64,000 nt of DNA from Rhizobium leguminosarum bv. viciae USDA 2370. GTDB lineage: Bacteria; Pseudomonadota; Alphaproteobacteria; Rhizobiales; Rhizobiaceae. Location of the stretch: NCBI RefSeq assembly GCF_002008365.1, contig NZ_MRDL01000025.1, forward strand, positions 381 through 64,380. Reading direction: 5' to 3'. The notes under the pieces were generated by a model. That model saw only the letters and a program-made list of their open reading frames with translations. It ran no database searches and was not told where the DNA came from. Made by a program: the position numbers and the translations under genes. Positions within the stretch are counted from its first letter, which is position 1, and each line of letters begins with the position of its first letter. This document shows positions 26,012 to 36,986 of the stretch, piece by piece.

Positions 26012-27151
26012 ATGTTTTCGCTCAAGACCCTCAGCCATCGCATGCCGTCCGTCGCCAGTCTCGTGCTCGTCGGCGCCATCGGTATCGGCGTTTCCGCCTG
26101 CTCGGAAGAGAAGGCTGAGGTCAAGGAAGTCATCCGGCCGGTGAAGGTCGTCGAGATCGCCAAGGCCGGCGACACCCGCAAGCTCGACTATTCCGGCTCG
26201 GTCAAGGCGCGTACGGAGATGAACCTCGGCTTTCGCGTTGCTGGCAAGATCACCGAACGCCTGGTCGATATCGGCGACAAGGTGAAACCGGGCGACGTGC
26301 TCGCTCGGATGGACTCCACCGATTACCAGCTGGCGGTCAAGACGGCGGAAGCCAATCTCGCAGCCGCTGAAAAAGGCGTCGAAACCGCCGATCTCGTGAA
26401 CAAGCGCAATCAGCAGCTCTTCGACAAGAATGTTTCGCCGAAATCCCAGCTCGAGCAAGCCTCGCTCAGTTACGATCAGGCCGTTTCAAGCCGCGATGCC
26501 GCCGTCTCGGCACTCGATCAGGCGAAGAACCAGGTGAGTTATGCGGAGCTGAAGGCCGACCACAACGGGATTGTCACGACGATCAATGCCGATGTCGGCC
26601 AGGTCGTTGCGTCGGGCACTCCCGTCGTCGCCGTTGCCGTCGACGGCGAAAAGGAAGTCCAGATCGCCGTTCCGGAAAATGACATTGCCGAATTCAAGCC
26701 GGGCAAAACAGTCAAGGCAAGCTTCTGGGCCGACGACAGGCTGGTGCTCGACGGCAAGGTGCGGGAGGTTTCCGGAAGCGCCGACCAGCAGTCGCGCACC
26801 TTTGCGGTCCGGGTGAGCCTGCCGAACGATCCGCGCGTTTTGCTCGGCATGACGGCGACGATCGAGGCCGATGTCAGCAACGGCAACAGCTATGTCTCGA
26901 TCCCGCTCAGTGCCCTGGCTGAAAAGGACGGCAAGCAGATGGTCTGGACCGTCGACCGCGACACGGCGACCGTGCATGGCCGCGACATCAAGGTCGCCGA
27001 TTTCACCGGCGACGGCGTGCATGTGACCGAGGGTCTCGATACCGGCGATCTCGTCGTTGCGGCCGGCACGCAGTTCATGAGCGAAAACCTGAAGGTGAAG
27101 GTGCCGGATCAGCAGTCGGCCCTGGCTGCCACCGACCAGACCGTTCGCTGA
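26012..27151 (+). CDS. RND efflux system, periplasmic membrane-fusion protein
   Basis: 379 aa HlyD/AcrA-type adaptor. N-terminal lipoprotein-type signal ending VSAC, then the barrel-sandwich/lipoyl halves around a coiled coil (about 95-165) and a beta-barrel domain. ATG 26012 is chosen because AGGAG lies 8 nt upstream; the in-frame GTG at 26003 overlaps that site. It links the RND pump to an outer-membrane channel. No outer-membrane factor gene lies beside it, so TolC or another is supplied elsewhere. Confidence 0.92.
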   Translation: MFSLKTLSHRMPSVASLVLVGAIGIGVSACSEEKAEVKEVIRPVKVVEIAKAGDTRKLDYSGSVKARTEMNLGFRVAGKITERLVDIGDKVKPGDVLARMDSTDYQLAVKTAEANLAAAEKGVETADLVNKRNQQLFDKNVSPKSQLEQASLSYDQAVSSRDAAVSALDQAKNQVSYAELKADHNGIVTTINADVGQVVASGTPVVAVAVDGEKEVQIAVPENDIAEFKPGKTVKASFWADDRLVLDGKVREVSGSADQQSRTFAVRVSLPNDPRVLLGMTATIEADVSNGNSYVSIPLSALAEKDGKQMVWTVDRDTATVHGRDIKVADFTGDGVHVTEGLDTGDLVVAAGTQFMSENLKVKVPDQQSALAATDQTVR

Positions 27152-27177
27152 ACGCGCCATAAAGAGAGAACAGGACC

Positions 27178-30100
27178 ATGGACGCCACCACCACCGAAAA
27201 GCGGCCCTTCAATCTGTCGCGCTGGGCGATCGGACATCCAAGCATCGCCCGCTTCCTCTTCGGGCTGATCATCATCACCGGCGTGCTCGGGCTGATGCGC
27301 ATGGGCCAGCGCGAGGATCCCGAATTCACCTTCCGCGTCATGGTCGTTCAGGCGATCTGGCCGGGTGCTTCCATCCAGGAAATGGAAGATCAGGTCGTCA
27401 ACAAGATCGAGCGCAAGCTGCAGGAAACGCCGCATATCGACTGGGTCAAGTCCTATACGCGGGCAGGCAGTGCGATCATCACATTGCAGGTCAAGGGCGA
27501 CACGAATTCGCAAGAGGTGGCGGATGCCTTCTACCAGGTGCGCAAGAAGGTCGGCGACATCTCCAGCGAGCTGCCGCAAGGCCTGCTCGGCCCCTATTTC
27601 AACGACGAGTTCGGCGATACCTTCATCACGCTGCATTCGATCAGCGGCGACGGCTATTCCTATCCGGAACTGAAGAAGTTCGCGATCCAGGCGCGCGACA
27701 TGCTGCTGACGACGCCGGGCGTCGAAAAGGCCGTCATCATCGGCGACCAGCCTGAGAAGATCTATATCGACGTCTCGTCGAAGGCGCTCGCCGAGCGCGG
27801 CCTGACGATCCTCGATCTGCAGAACGCCATCAAGGGCCAGAATAATGTCGATCCGGCCGGCTCCGTCGATACCGGCCTGCGCTCGGTGCGCATATCGGTC
27901 GAAGGCGACGTGAAGAAGGCGGCCGATATCCGCGAGCTGCGCCTTCGCGCCGGCGGCCAGGTCACGCGCCTCGGCGATATCGCCACCGTCAGTTCCGGGC
28001 TCGAAGATCCCTACCAGCGCAAGTACCGTTTCAACGGCCACGACAGCGTTCAGGTCGGCGTCGTGATGGCCAAGGGCTTTAACGTAACCGATGTCGGCAA
28101 GGGCGTGGAAGCGACCTATCAGCGTTTCGAAGAGGCGCTGCCCTACGGCGTCGCCGTCGATCAGATCGCCAACCAGCCGGACGTGGTGACCGATGCGGTC
28201 AGCGAATTCATGCATGCACTCGGCGAAGCTCTCATCATCGTGCTCGTCGTCTCGTTTGTGTCGATCGGCTGGCGATCGGGCCTCGTCATCGCCATTGCCA
28301 TTCCGCTCGTGCTGGCCGCCACCTTTGCGCTGATGTACGAACTCGGCATCGACCTGCAGCGCATCTCGCTCGGCGCACTGATCATCGCGCTCGGCCTGCT
28401 TGTCGACGATGCAATGATCGTCGTCGAGATGATGGAGCGAAAGCTGGAGGAGGGGCTCGTCAAGATCGACGCGGCAAGCTTCGCTTATTCCTCGACTGCC
28501 TTCCCGATGCTGACCGGCACGCTGATCACCACGGCCGGCTTCATTCCGGTCGGCTTCGCCGCCTCGACGGCCGGCGAATATGTGCGCTCGCTGTTCTACG
28601 TCGTCGGCATCGCGCTTGTCACCTCGTGGTTCGTCGCGGTCTACTTCACGCCGTGGCTCGGCTATATGATCCTCAAGCAGCGCCATCACGCCGGCGAGCA
28701 TCGCGACGCCTTCGACACCGGCTTCTATCGCCGGCTGCGCGGCACGGTCAGCTGGGCGGTGCGCCACCGCGTCATCGTGCTGCTGCTGACGCTCGGCACC
28801 TTTGTCACCAGCCTCTGGGCCTTCCAGTTCATTCCGCAGAATTTCTTCCCGCAATCCTCGCGGCCGGAAATCCTCGTCGATCTCTGGCTGCCCGAGGGCA
28901 CCAGCATCAAGGAAGTCGAGGTGCAGGCAAAGGCGCTTGAAGCCAAGATGATGGATGATCCCGACAAGCGGTTCATTGCCACCTATATCGGCGAAGGCGC
29001 GCCGCGCTTCTTCCTGCCGCTCGACCAGCAGCTGCGCAATCCGAACTTCGCCCAGCTGCTCGTCATGGCCAACGACGAACCGGCGCGCGAGCGGCTGATC
29101 GTCAAGCTGCGGACGATCCTTGCGGAAGACTTCCCCGATATTCGCGGCAAGGTCGACCGCCTCTTCCTCGGTCCGCCGACTGGCTGGCCGGTGCAGATGC
29201 GCGTCATGGGGCCCGACCGCCAGGAAGTCAGGGAGATCGCCAACCAGGTAAAGGCGCGCTTCCAGGCCAATCCAATGCTCGGCGCCATCCATGACGACTG
29301 GCTGGAAGAGGTGCCGGCGATGAAGCTGGTGATCGACCAGGATCGCGCCCGGGCACTTGGCGTCTCCTCGCAGCGAGTCCGTCAGATGCTGCAGACCGCC
29401 ATGTCAGGGGCTGCGCTCGACGATTTCCGCGACGGCGAGGAGACGGTTTCGATCGTCGCCCGCGAGCCGGATGCCAGCCGTTCGCTGCTGTCGGCGGTCA
29501 ACTCGGTCTATGTCCCGACGGATTTCGGCGGCTTCGTGCCGGTCTCGCAGGTCGCCAAGGTCGTGCCCGTCATGGAGCAGGGCATCGAATGGCGGCGCGA
29601 CAGGCTGCCGACGATCACCGTGCGCGCCACGTTGCCTGACGATGTGCAGCCGAACGACGTGGTGATGAAGATGTATGCCGACATGAAGGACCTGCGCGAC
29701 AGGCTGCCAGCCGGCTACAAGGTCGAGATCCAGGGCGGCGCCGAGGATGCAGCGGAAAGCCAGATGTCGATCGCCGCCAAGGCGCCGATCATGCTCGCCG
29801 TCATCATCGTGCTGCTGATGGTGCAGCTGCAGCATTTCGGCAAGGCGATGCTGGTGCTCGCCACCGGACCGCTTGGTATCATCGGTGCGGCGGCCGCATT
29901 GCTGATCAGCGGCGCGCCCTTCGGCTTCGTGGCGATCCTCGGCGTCATCGCGCTGCTCGGTATCATCATGCGCAATTCGATCATCCTGGTCGACCAGATC
30001 GACCAGGATATCAAGGCCGGCATGCACCGGCAGGAGGCGATCGTCGGCGCGGCCGTGCGCCGTTTCCGGCCGATCATGCTGACGGCGCTGACCGCCGTGC

Positions 30101-30324
30101 TGGCGCTGATCCCGATCTCGCGCGGTGTCTTCTGGGGTCCGCTCGCCTACGCGATGATGGGCGGCATCCTGGTTGCGACCGTGCTTACCATTCTGGTTCT
30201 GCCCGCCGGTTACGCCCTTTTCTTCGGCCGAGAGCCGAAGGCAAAGGACGAGCCAGGCCGGCATGCCGACGCCATCCAGGAAGAGGCGGATGACAGACAT
30301 CCGCCGGCGTTGGCAGCTGAGTGA
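27178..30324 (+). CDS. RND family efflux permease
   Basis: 1048 aa, the usual RND length. Two halves each with one membrane helix, a large periplasmic domain and further helices (12 in total). The proton-relay Asp pair is visible in GLLVDDAMIVVEMMER. Proton-driven drug or lipid exporter in the inner membrane. AGGA precedes the ATG. It forms a tripartite pump with the preceding adaptor. The sequence looks more like the short-adaptor VexF/MexK-type group than AcrB, but substrate is unknown. A strong terminator follows. Confidence 0.94.
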   Translation: MDATTTEKRPFNLSRWAIGHPSIARFLFGLIIITGVLGLMRMGQREDPEFTFRVMVVQAIWPGASIQEMEDQVVNKIERKLQETPHIDWVKSYTRAGSAIITLQVKGDTNSQEVADAFYQVRKKVGDISSELPQGLLGPYFNDEFGDTFITLHSISGDGYSYPELKKFAIQARDMLLTTPGVEKAVIIGDQPEKIYIDVSSKALAERGLTILDLQNAIKGQNNVDPAGSVDTGLRSVRISVEGDVKKAADIRELRLRAGGQVTRLGDIATVSSGLEDPYQRKYRFNGHDSVQVGVVMAKGFNVTDVGKGVEATYQRFEEALPYGVAVDQIANQPDVVTDAVSEFMHALGEALIIVLVVSFVSIGWRSGLVIAIAIPLVLAATFALMYELGIDLQRISLGALIIALGLLVDDAMIVVEMMERKLEEGLVKIDAASFAYSSTAFPMLTGTLITTAGFIPVGFAASTAGEYVRSLFYVVGIALVTSWFVAVYFTPWLGYMILKQRHHAGEHRDAFDTGFYRRLRGTVSWAVRHRVIVLLLTLGTFVTSLWAFQFIPQNFFPQSSRPEILVDLWLPEGTSIKEVEVQAKALEAKMMDDPDKRFIATYIGEGAPRFFLPLDQQLRNPNFAQLLVMANDEPARERLIVKLRTILAEDFPDIRGKVDRLFLGPPTGWPVQMRVMGPDRQEVREIANQVKARFQANPMLGAIHDDWLEEVPAMKLVIDQDRARALGVSSQRVRQMLQTAMSGAALDDFRDGEETVSIVAREPDASRSLLSAVNSVYVPTDFGGFVPVSQVAKVVPVMEQGIEWRRDRLPTITVRATLPDDVQPNDVVMKMYADMKDLRDRLPAGYKVEIQGGAEDAAESQMSIAAKAPIMLAVIIVLLMVQLQHFGKAMLVLATGPLGIIGAAAALLISGAPFGFVAILGVIALLGIIMRNSIILVDQIDQDIKAGMHRQEAIVGAAVRRFRPIMLTALTAVLALIPISRGVFWGPLAYAMMGGILVATVLTILVLPAGYALFFGREPKAKDEPGRHADAIQEEADDRHPPALAAE

Positions 30325-30326
30325 GG

Positions 30327-30355
30327 ACGGCGCGGCGAAAGCCGCGCCGTTTTCC
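30327..30355 (+). terminator. rho-independent terminator after the RND pump
   Basis: Perfect 10-bp stem ACGGCGCGGC / GCCGCGCCGT with a GAAA tetraloop, followed by TTTCC. It begins 3 nt after the pump stop codon and ends the tetR-RND operon. Confidence 0.85.
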
Positions 30356-30538
30356 TTGCAGATCACAGCTTACTCATCAAGCAGCGTCGCTGCCTATAGC
30401 GCCGCGCAGTCTTTACTGCCTGCTTCGTCTTGGAGCTGCGCGCCGATTCCATTGCCGCCTCGAAAAAGCTAAGCTGCGAAAGCATGCCGGGAGACCAACC
30501 ACGATCCCGACCACCAACTGACGGGGCAAGGCACGATC

Positions 30539-32449
30539 ATGGCCGATTACCATCTGGAAGCAAGCTGGAGCCCGATCGAAGGCAGCTTTGGGCGCCTGAC
30601 CTTCACGCTGTTCAATCTTTCGGCCGAGCCACTGTCGACATTCTTGCTCGCCTATACATCAGAGACGCGGGTTGCCGACAAACATGTCTGCGATGGCGGC
30701 AGCCTCAAGCGGCGGGTCGCGCATTTCCATGAATTCCTGCCGCCCGAAGACCTGAGCGTGCCGCCCGGCGGGCGCTGGCGGTTCACCGTCGAGGGGCTGA
30801 CCAAGGAGCCGAAACATGCGACATCAGGTGTCAAATCGGCCTATCTGACACTCGGTGACGGGCGCCACGTTCCTGTCGGTTTTGGCGATCTCATGCTCGA
30901 AGGCCGGAATGGCGGCGTGGCGCCGCCGCTTCTGCCGCCGGGCCGGGCCGAGGAACCTTACTCGCTGCTGCCCTGGCCGCTGGCGCTCGGGCTGAAGGCG
31001 GGAGAGCTGCCGGTTATCCTTTATCCGGCCGAGCGGATGCGGCCCGATGCGGTCAAGGCGCTCTCGCTGGTTCTCGCGCTCTACCAGCGGCTCTATCCGG
31101 CCGACAACGTGCCGTTTTCCCTCAGTGCCGTCGAAGGCGGGCGGGCCATTCGTTTCGTCACCGAATCGTCGATCGCCGCCTTTGCCTACGAATTGCGTTT
31201 TACGGCGCATGAGATCGTGCTTTCGAGCGCGGATGTCGCCGGGCGGCAATACGGGCTGATCAGCCTGGCGCAACTGCTGCACGGCGCCCGCGCCGATCGC
31301 GAGCGCTTCAAATTCCCCAATTTCGGCACGATCGCCGACCAGCCGCGTTATGACTGGCGAGGCTGCCATCTCGATGTGTCCAGGCAGTTCTATCCGGTGG
31401 CGGACGTCGTGCGGCTGATTGATATTCTCGCCTGGAACAAGCTCAACATCTTCCATTGGCATCTGACGGATGACGAAGCGTGGCGGCTGGAGATCAAGGC
31501 CTATCCCGCGCTGACGGAGATCGGCGCCCGGCGCGGGCCGGATGAGGTGCTCGTGCCGCAGCTCGGCGACGGGGCGCAAACGCGCTCCGGCCATTATACC
31601 CAGGAGGACGCCAGGCGGATCGTTGCGCATGCAGCCTCGCTGTATATCGAGGTGGTGCCGGAAATCGATATTCCGGGCCACAGCATGGCGACGCTGTTCT
31701 CACTGCCCGAGCTCGTCGACGGGCAGGAGGCGCCGGACAGTTACCGCTCGGTGCAGGGTTATCCGAACAACGCTCTCAATCCGGCGGTGGAATTCACCTA
31801 TGAATTTCTCGGCAAGGTGTTCGACGAAATGGTGGCGCTGTTTCCCGGCGAATATCTTCATATCGGCGGCGACGAGGTCGCGCATGGCTCCTGGCTGTCC
31901 TCGCCGCTCTGCAAGGCACTGATGGAGCGGGAGAAACTTGCCGGCACCGCCGAGCTGCAATCCTATTTCCTGAAACGTATCAAAGCCATGCTGTCGGAAC
32001 GCGGCAGGAAACTTGCCGGCTGGAACGAGGTCTCGCATGGCGGCGGCGTCGACCGCGACGGCACGCTGCTGATGGCCTGGGAAAAGCCCGCCGTCGGCAT
32101 CGAGCTGGCACAGGAAGGCTACGACGTGGTGATGACGCCAGGGCAGGCCTATTATCTCGACATGGCGCAGGCTGAGGCCTGGGCCGAGCCCGGCGCCGCC
32201 TGGGCGGGCTACGCGCCGCCGGAACACACCTATGCTTACGAGGCCGAGGGCGAGTTGCCGGAGGCGCTGCAGGATAAGATGCGCGGCATCCAGGCCTGCA
32301 TCTGGACCGAGAACTTCATCTCGCGCGCCTATTTCAACCGGCTGGTTTTTCCGCGTCTCCCGGCGGTCGCCGAGGCTGCCTGGACGCCTTCTGTGCGTAA
32401 GGACTGGGATCGCTTCGCCGCGATCGTGCGGATGTGGCCGGTGCTTTAA
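30539..32449 (+). CDS. beta-N-acetylhexosaminidase (glycoside hydrolase family 20)
   Basis: 636 aa. N-terminal carbohydrate-binding-like and GH20b domains, then the GH20 TIM barrel. The substrate-assisted catalytic pair is Asp445-Glu446 in HIGGDEVAHGSW; WHLTDDEAWR and GHSMATLF are also conserved. Releases terminal GlcNAc/GalNAc from chitobiose-like or glycan fragments. No signal peptide is evident, so it is probably cytoplasmic. AAGG lies 8 nt before the ATG. Convergent with a ROK kinase that could phosphorylate the released sugar. Confidence 0.93.
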   Translation: MADYHLEASWSPIEGSFGRLTFTLFNLSAEPLSTFLLAYTSETRVADKHVCDGGSLKRRVAHFHEFLPPEDLSVPPGGRWRFTVEGLTKEPKHATSGVKSAYLTLGDGRHVPVGFGDLMLEGRNGGVAPPLLPPGRAEEPYSLLPWPLALGLKAGELPVILYPAERMRPDAVKALSLVLALYQRLYPADNVPFSLSAVEGGRAIRFVTESSIAAFAYELRFTAHEIVLSSADVAGRQYGLISLAQLLHGARADRERFKFPNFGTIADQPRYDWRGCHLDVSRQFYPVADVVRLIDILAWNKLNIFHWHLTDDEAWRLEIKAYPALTEIGARRGPDEVLVPQLGDGAQTRSGHYTQEDARRIVAHAASLYIEVVPEIDIPGHSMATLFSLPELVDGQEAPDSYRSVQGYPNNALNPAVEFTYEFLGKVFDEMVALFPGEYLHIGGDEVAHGSWLSSPLCKALMEREKLAGTAELQSYFLKRIKAMLSERGRKLAGWNEVSHGGGVDRDGTLLMAWEKPAVGIELAQEGYDVVMTPGQAYYLDMAQAEAWAEPGAAWAGYAPPEHTYAYEAEGELPEALQDKMRGIQACIWTENFISRAYFNRLVFPRLPAVAEAAWTPSVRKDWDRFAAIVRMWPVL

Positions 32450-32454
32450 GGAAT

Positions 32455-32501
32455 CGCAATTCCGGATGGAAAATCGCTTCGCACTTTTCGTGGAATTGCT
32501 T
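32455..32501. repeat. palindromic repeat family B, half copy (copy 3)
   Basis: Arms GCAATTCC (32456-32463) and GGAATTGC (32492-32499) enclose a close match to the family core GAAAACCGCTTCGCACTTTT. Only the second half of the full element is present. It lies between the convergent GH20 and ROK genes, starting 5 nt after one stop and touching the other, so it may terminate both transcripts. Confidence 0.7.
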
Positions 32502-33412
32502 CAGGCCGTCTCGGCCTTCAGCCCCAAAAGCGCTGCGCCGATCAGGCCGGGTTCGATGCGGCATTCGCTGCGCACCACCAGTGGGCGATCGAACTTGCGC
32601 AGGATGCGGGCGCGCACGGCGTGGTCGAGTTCGGCAAGCAGCGGCTCGACATTGGAAAGCCCGCCGCCGACCGGTACGATGGTCGCGCCGGTGATGTTGA
32701 TCGTCAGCGCCAAGGGCGAGGCGACGAGATCGACATAGACGTCGATCGTCCGTGTCGCCCTCTCCTCTCCACGGCGCCACTGAGCGATGATCTCTTCGCT
32801 GGCAAGGTCGAGATCGTGCAGCGTCTTGTGCAGTCGCTCCAGGCCGCGGGCGCCGCCGACAGTGTCGACGCAGCCCTTCTGGCCGCAGCCGCAGGCATAG
32901 GCGGGAATGGCCGCAGGCGGATTGCCGGCCGCGGATGCGATGATCGGCCCATGGCCCCATTCGCCGGCAAAGCCGCCGGCCTCGTTGACGAGGCGCCCGT
33001 CGGCAACCAGGCCGCCACCGACGCCGGTGCCGAGGATGGCGCCGAAGACGATGCGGTGGCCGCGGCCGGCGCCGAGACCGGCTTCGGCAATAGCGAAACA
33101 GTCGGCATCGTTGGCAATCAGCACAGGCAGGCCGAGTTCGGCTTCGAGATCGGCCGCGAGCGTGCGGTCGTGGATACAGGGAATGTTGGCGCAGATCAGG
33201 CGCTGCGTATCGGGATCGACGACGCCGGCGATGGAGAGGGCGATGCCGTTCGGCTGTTCGCCGGTTTCGGCGATGATGTCGCGCAGGGTCTCGACGAAAG
33301 CGGCAAAATCATCCCTGGGTGTCGGGCGGCGGCCGAGGGGCACGATGTCTGTCTCGGAACGAGCGATGCCACCCTTGATGGCGGTGCCACCGATGTCGAA
33401 TGAAATGATCAT
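32501..33412 (-). CDS. ROK family sugar kinase (N-acetylglucosamine/N-acetylmannosamine kinase-like)
   Basis: 303 aa. ATP-binding DIGGTAIKGG at the N terminus, catalytic Asp in IANDADCFA, GTGVGGGLV, the ROK zinc motif in CGCGQKGCVDT, and a conserved GHGPI histidine. Phosphorylates a hexose in the cytoplasm. The convergent GH20 gene suggests GlcNAc as substrate. An in-frame GTG at 33418 would add two residues; neither start has a strong ribosome binding site. Confidence 0.87.
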   Translation of the reverse strand: MIISFDIGGTAIKGGIARSETDIVPLGRRPTPRDDFAAFVETLRDIIAETGEQPNGIALSIAGVVDPDTQRLICANIPCIHDRTLAADLEAELGLPVLIANDADCFAIAEAGLGAGRGHRIVFGAILGTGVGGGLVADGRLVNEAGGFAGEWGHGPIIASAAGNPPAAIPAYACGCGQKGCVDTVGGARGLERLHKTLHDLDLASEEIIAQWRRGEERATRTIDVYVDLVASPLALTINITGATIVPVGGGLSNVEPLLAELDHAVRARILRKFDRPLVVRSECRIEPGLIGAALLGLKAETA

Positions 33413-33814
33413 TGCCACTCTGCCGTTTCTCTGGTCTCCCAGCGTCTGCTTGCATTGTTGGCGGGGAATTTCAAGCGCTCATTCGGCGGGGTGTCGCCGG
33501 CTTTAGGGCGTGCCGTGTGCCATCCCCGCTGTTCTGCAGGACATCTCTCCCGCAGGTCGAATAGGCGGACGGTTCTCCGTCTTCCATTCCGTCATGGCAA
33601 GACGTTGGAGAAATCTGGTGATCCCCAGCCCATCGGCTCCGATCGCAACGGTAATTTCTAACCCCGCAAGTCATTCAATTGGCATATTGCATCGCCAGAA
33701 TCCGGCCCTACACTTTCATAAACTGTCGGACCCACGACAATCGATACGAGAGAAAACAGTACCATCCGAAGACCACGTCCCAAAGGCCGCCGCCTCTCAT
33801 CCATTTTGCGGCAG
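33413..33814. other. gene-free region before the ExoD gene
   Basis: About 400 nt without a convincing gene. It contains a candidate promoter at 33687-33714 and, from 33722 onward, an open frame that continues into the ExoD gene and looks coding from about 33770 (RRPRPKGRRLSSIL). No hairpin or repeat stands out in the rest. Confidence 0.5.
33687..33714 (+). promoter_or_regulatory. candidate promoter of the ExoD gene
   Basis: TTGCAT and TACACT are spaced 16 nt apart. Transcription would begin near 33721, just before the open frame that leads into ExoD. Inspection only. Confidence 0.35.
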
Positions 33815-34384
33815 ATGGCCGCCGACCACAGCCGCGAACGGATCTCGATCGGCGATCTATTCGACACGATGGGTGACAGGGCGATCAGCGCGTTGATGCT
33901 GATCTTCGCGCTTCCGAACGCCTTTCCTACTCCGCCGGGCACCTCGGCCGTGCTCGGGGCGCCATTGATCTTCCTGGCAGCGCAACTGACCTTCGGGTTG
34001 AAACCCTGGCTACCGAAGGTGATTGCCAACCGTTCGATGCGCCGGGAGGATTTCGAGACCATTGTCGGCCGCATCCACCGCTGGCTCGCCTGGGCCGAAC
34101 GCATGCTGAAACCGCGGCTGGCGATCTTCGCCGAACCGCCGGCGGAATATCTGGCCGGGGCGGCATGCCTGCTGCTGTCGATCGTGCTGTTGCTGCCGGT
34201 CCCGCTCGGCAATATTCTGCCGGCGATCACGATCTCGACCTTCGCTTTCGGCATATTGGGCCGTGACGGTCTTTTCGCGCTCATCGGCTTCGTGATGACG
34301 GCCGTGTCGCTCGTTATTGCCGGCGGGGTGATTTACGGTCTCGTGAAGGCAGCGATCTATCTCGTCCTGCGATGGCTTGCCTAA
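33815..34384 (+). CDS. exoD: ExoD family exopolysaccharide-synthesis-related membrane protein
   Basis: 189 aa from the first ATG. ExoD-family features: DHSRERISIGDLF, then ALMLIFALPNAFPTPPGTSAVLGAPL, and four hydrophobic segments. ExoD proteins of rhizobia affect exopolysaccharide production and alkali tolerance. The start is uncertain. The reading frame is open back to 33722 and encodes a family-like RRLSSILRQ segment before this ATG, but no ATG, GTG or TTG lies upstream of TTG 33806; an ATC at 33764 has GAGAG 11 nt before it. Either a rare start codon is used, or the sequence differs here by a base, or the extension is not translated. Confidence 0.8.
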   Translation: MAADHSRERISIGDLFDTMGDRAISALMLIFALPNAFPTPPGTSAVLGAPLIFLAAQLTFGLKPWLPKVIANRSMRREDFETIVGRIHRWLAWAERMLKPRLAIFAEPPAEYLAGAACLLLSIVLLLPVPLGNILPAITISTFAFGILGRDGLFALIGFVMTAVSLVIAGGVIYGLVKAAIYLVLRWLA

Positions 34385-34535
34385 GCGGGGGTTTGCCCGA
34401 GTGAAGGCGGTTATTTGGCTGGGCTCCCTGCAACAGGCTCGACATTTGCCGGAATTTTGTTTTGATCTGGCGCGATACAGACTCAAATCATGTTCGGCGA
34501 CGGCGCGCCGGCTCACTTTGCGCGGTAGGCATTAG

Positions 34536-35489
34536 ATGGTAAAAAGATCCGAGACCCCTGCACGGCTCGACGATGCGGCGCGTGCCGGCTGGCTCTACTA
34601 CGTCGCCGGGCGCACGCAGGACGAAATCGCCGCTGCGATGGGCATCTCACGGCAATCGGCGCAGCGGCTGGTGTCGCTGGCGGTCGCCGAGCGCCTGATC
34701 AAGGTGCGGCTCGATCATCCGATCGCAGCCTGCCTGGAGCTCGGAAGTCAGCTGCGCCGTAAATTCGGGCTGAAACATGTGGAGGTGGTGCCAAGCGATC
34801 CCGCGTCGTCGTCGACGACGGTCGGTATCGCCGAGGCAGCGGCGGCCGAGATCGAGCGGTGGCTGAAACGGCCGGAGCCCATCGTACTCGCCATCGGTAC
34901 CGGCCGCACCCTGAAGGCGGCGGTCGACCAGCTTCCGGCGATCGAATGTCCCAATCACCGCATCGTTTCGCTGACCGGCAATATCGCCCCGGACGGATCG
35001 GCGGCCTATTACAACGTCATCTTCAGCATGGCCGATGCGGTGAAGGCACGACACTATCCGATGCCGCTGCCGGTGCTCGTCACCTCGGCGGAGGAGCGCG
35101 AGTTGCTGCATGGCCAACAGCTGGTGCGCTCGACGCTTAATATGAGCGCCCAAGCCGATGTCACCTTCGTCGGCATCGGCGAGCTCGGCATCGATGGGCC
35201 GCTCTGCGTCGACGGTTTTCTCGAGAAGGACGAGATGATGGAGCTGATGCGGGGGGGCGCTGTCGGCGAAATCTGCGGTTGGATCTTCGATGTCGATGGC
35301 AGGTTGATCGACAACCCGATCAATGAGCGCGTCGCGTCCGCGCCGATCCCATCCCGCGATGCATCGATGGTCATTGGGCTGGCCAAGGGCAAGCGCAAGT
35401 TCAAGGCGATCAGGGCCGCCGTTGTCGGCCATCAAATCAACGCTCTGATCACCGACGAAGAGACTGCTGAGTTTTTGCTCAAGAACTGA
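34536..35489 (+). CDS. SorC/DeoR-type sugar-binding transcriptional regulator
   Basis: 317 aa. N-terminal helix-turn-helix (YYVAGRTQDEIAAAMGISRQSAQRL, about 17-45) and a C-terminal SorC sugar-phosphate-binding domain with AIGTGRTLKAAV and VTFVGIGELG. It sits directly upstream of the smoEFGK-mtlK genes on the same strand and is the likely polyol-responsive regulator (SmoC type). A second SorC paralogue is at 49240-50265. Confidence 0.92.
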   Translation: MVKRSETPARLDDAARAGWLYYVAGRTQDEIAAAMGISRQSAQRLVSLAVAERLIKVRLDHPIAACLELGSQLRRKFGLKHVEVVPSDPASSSTTVGIAEAAAAEIERWLKRPEPIVLAIGTGRTLKAAVDQLPAIECPNHRIVSLTGNIAPDGSAAYYNVIFSMADAVKARHYPMPLPVLVTSAEERELLHGQQLVRSTLNMSAQADVTFVGIGELGIDGPLCVDGFLEKDEMMELMRGGAVGEICGWIFDVDGRLIDNPINERVASAPIPSRDASMVIGLAKGKRKFKAIRAAVVGHQINALITDEETAEFLLKN

Positions 35490-35496
35490 GCAAAAA
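35472..35496. terminator. hairpin across the SorC gene stop codon
   Basis: Arms TTTTTGCTC and GAGCAAAAA with a 7-nt loop span the TGA stop at 35487-35489. Probably marks the 3' end of the regulator transcript before the smoE promoter. The AT-rich stretch after it includes a small palindrome AAATAT-T-ATATTT (35495-35507) that could be an operator. Confidence 0.45.
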
Positions 35497-35556
35497 ATAT
35501 TATATTTAAATCAATGGGATGACTATTGCCTTCGGCACTGCAGCAACGATTGCCGA

Positions 35557-35585
35557 TTGACATTCTTTGTCGTTTGTTGAGTAAT
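35557..35585 (+). promoter_or_regulatory. promoter of the polyol operon
   Basis: Perfect -35 TTGACA, 17-nt spacer, then AGTAAT as -10, about 50 nt upstream of the smoE start. The best sigma-70-like match in the window. Confidence 0.6.
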
Positions 35586-35635
35586 TGCCCATGAGCGAAG
35601 CGAATGCTCACACCCCATCTTCTGGGAGGAAGATT

Positions 35636-36946
<1,311 letters not shown>

Positions 36947-36960
36947 AACCTCCTGAGCAA

Positions 36961-36986
36961 GGGGCGGATCCTTGACAATCCGCCCC
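36961..36986 (+). terminator. intercistronic hairpin after smoE
   Basis: Perfect 9-bp arms GGGGCGGAT and ATCCGCCCC with an 8-nt loop, 15 nt after the smoE stop. No T-run follows. Like the hairpins at 6124 and 20228 it separates an abundant binding protein from its membrane subunits. Confidence 0.55.

Noticed and set aside
27109..29292. 727-codon minus-strand frame opposite the RND pump
   Set aside because: Shadow frame; the plus-strand protein is full length with family motifs, and the antisense product is rich in Asp/Arg/His without a fold.
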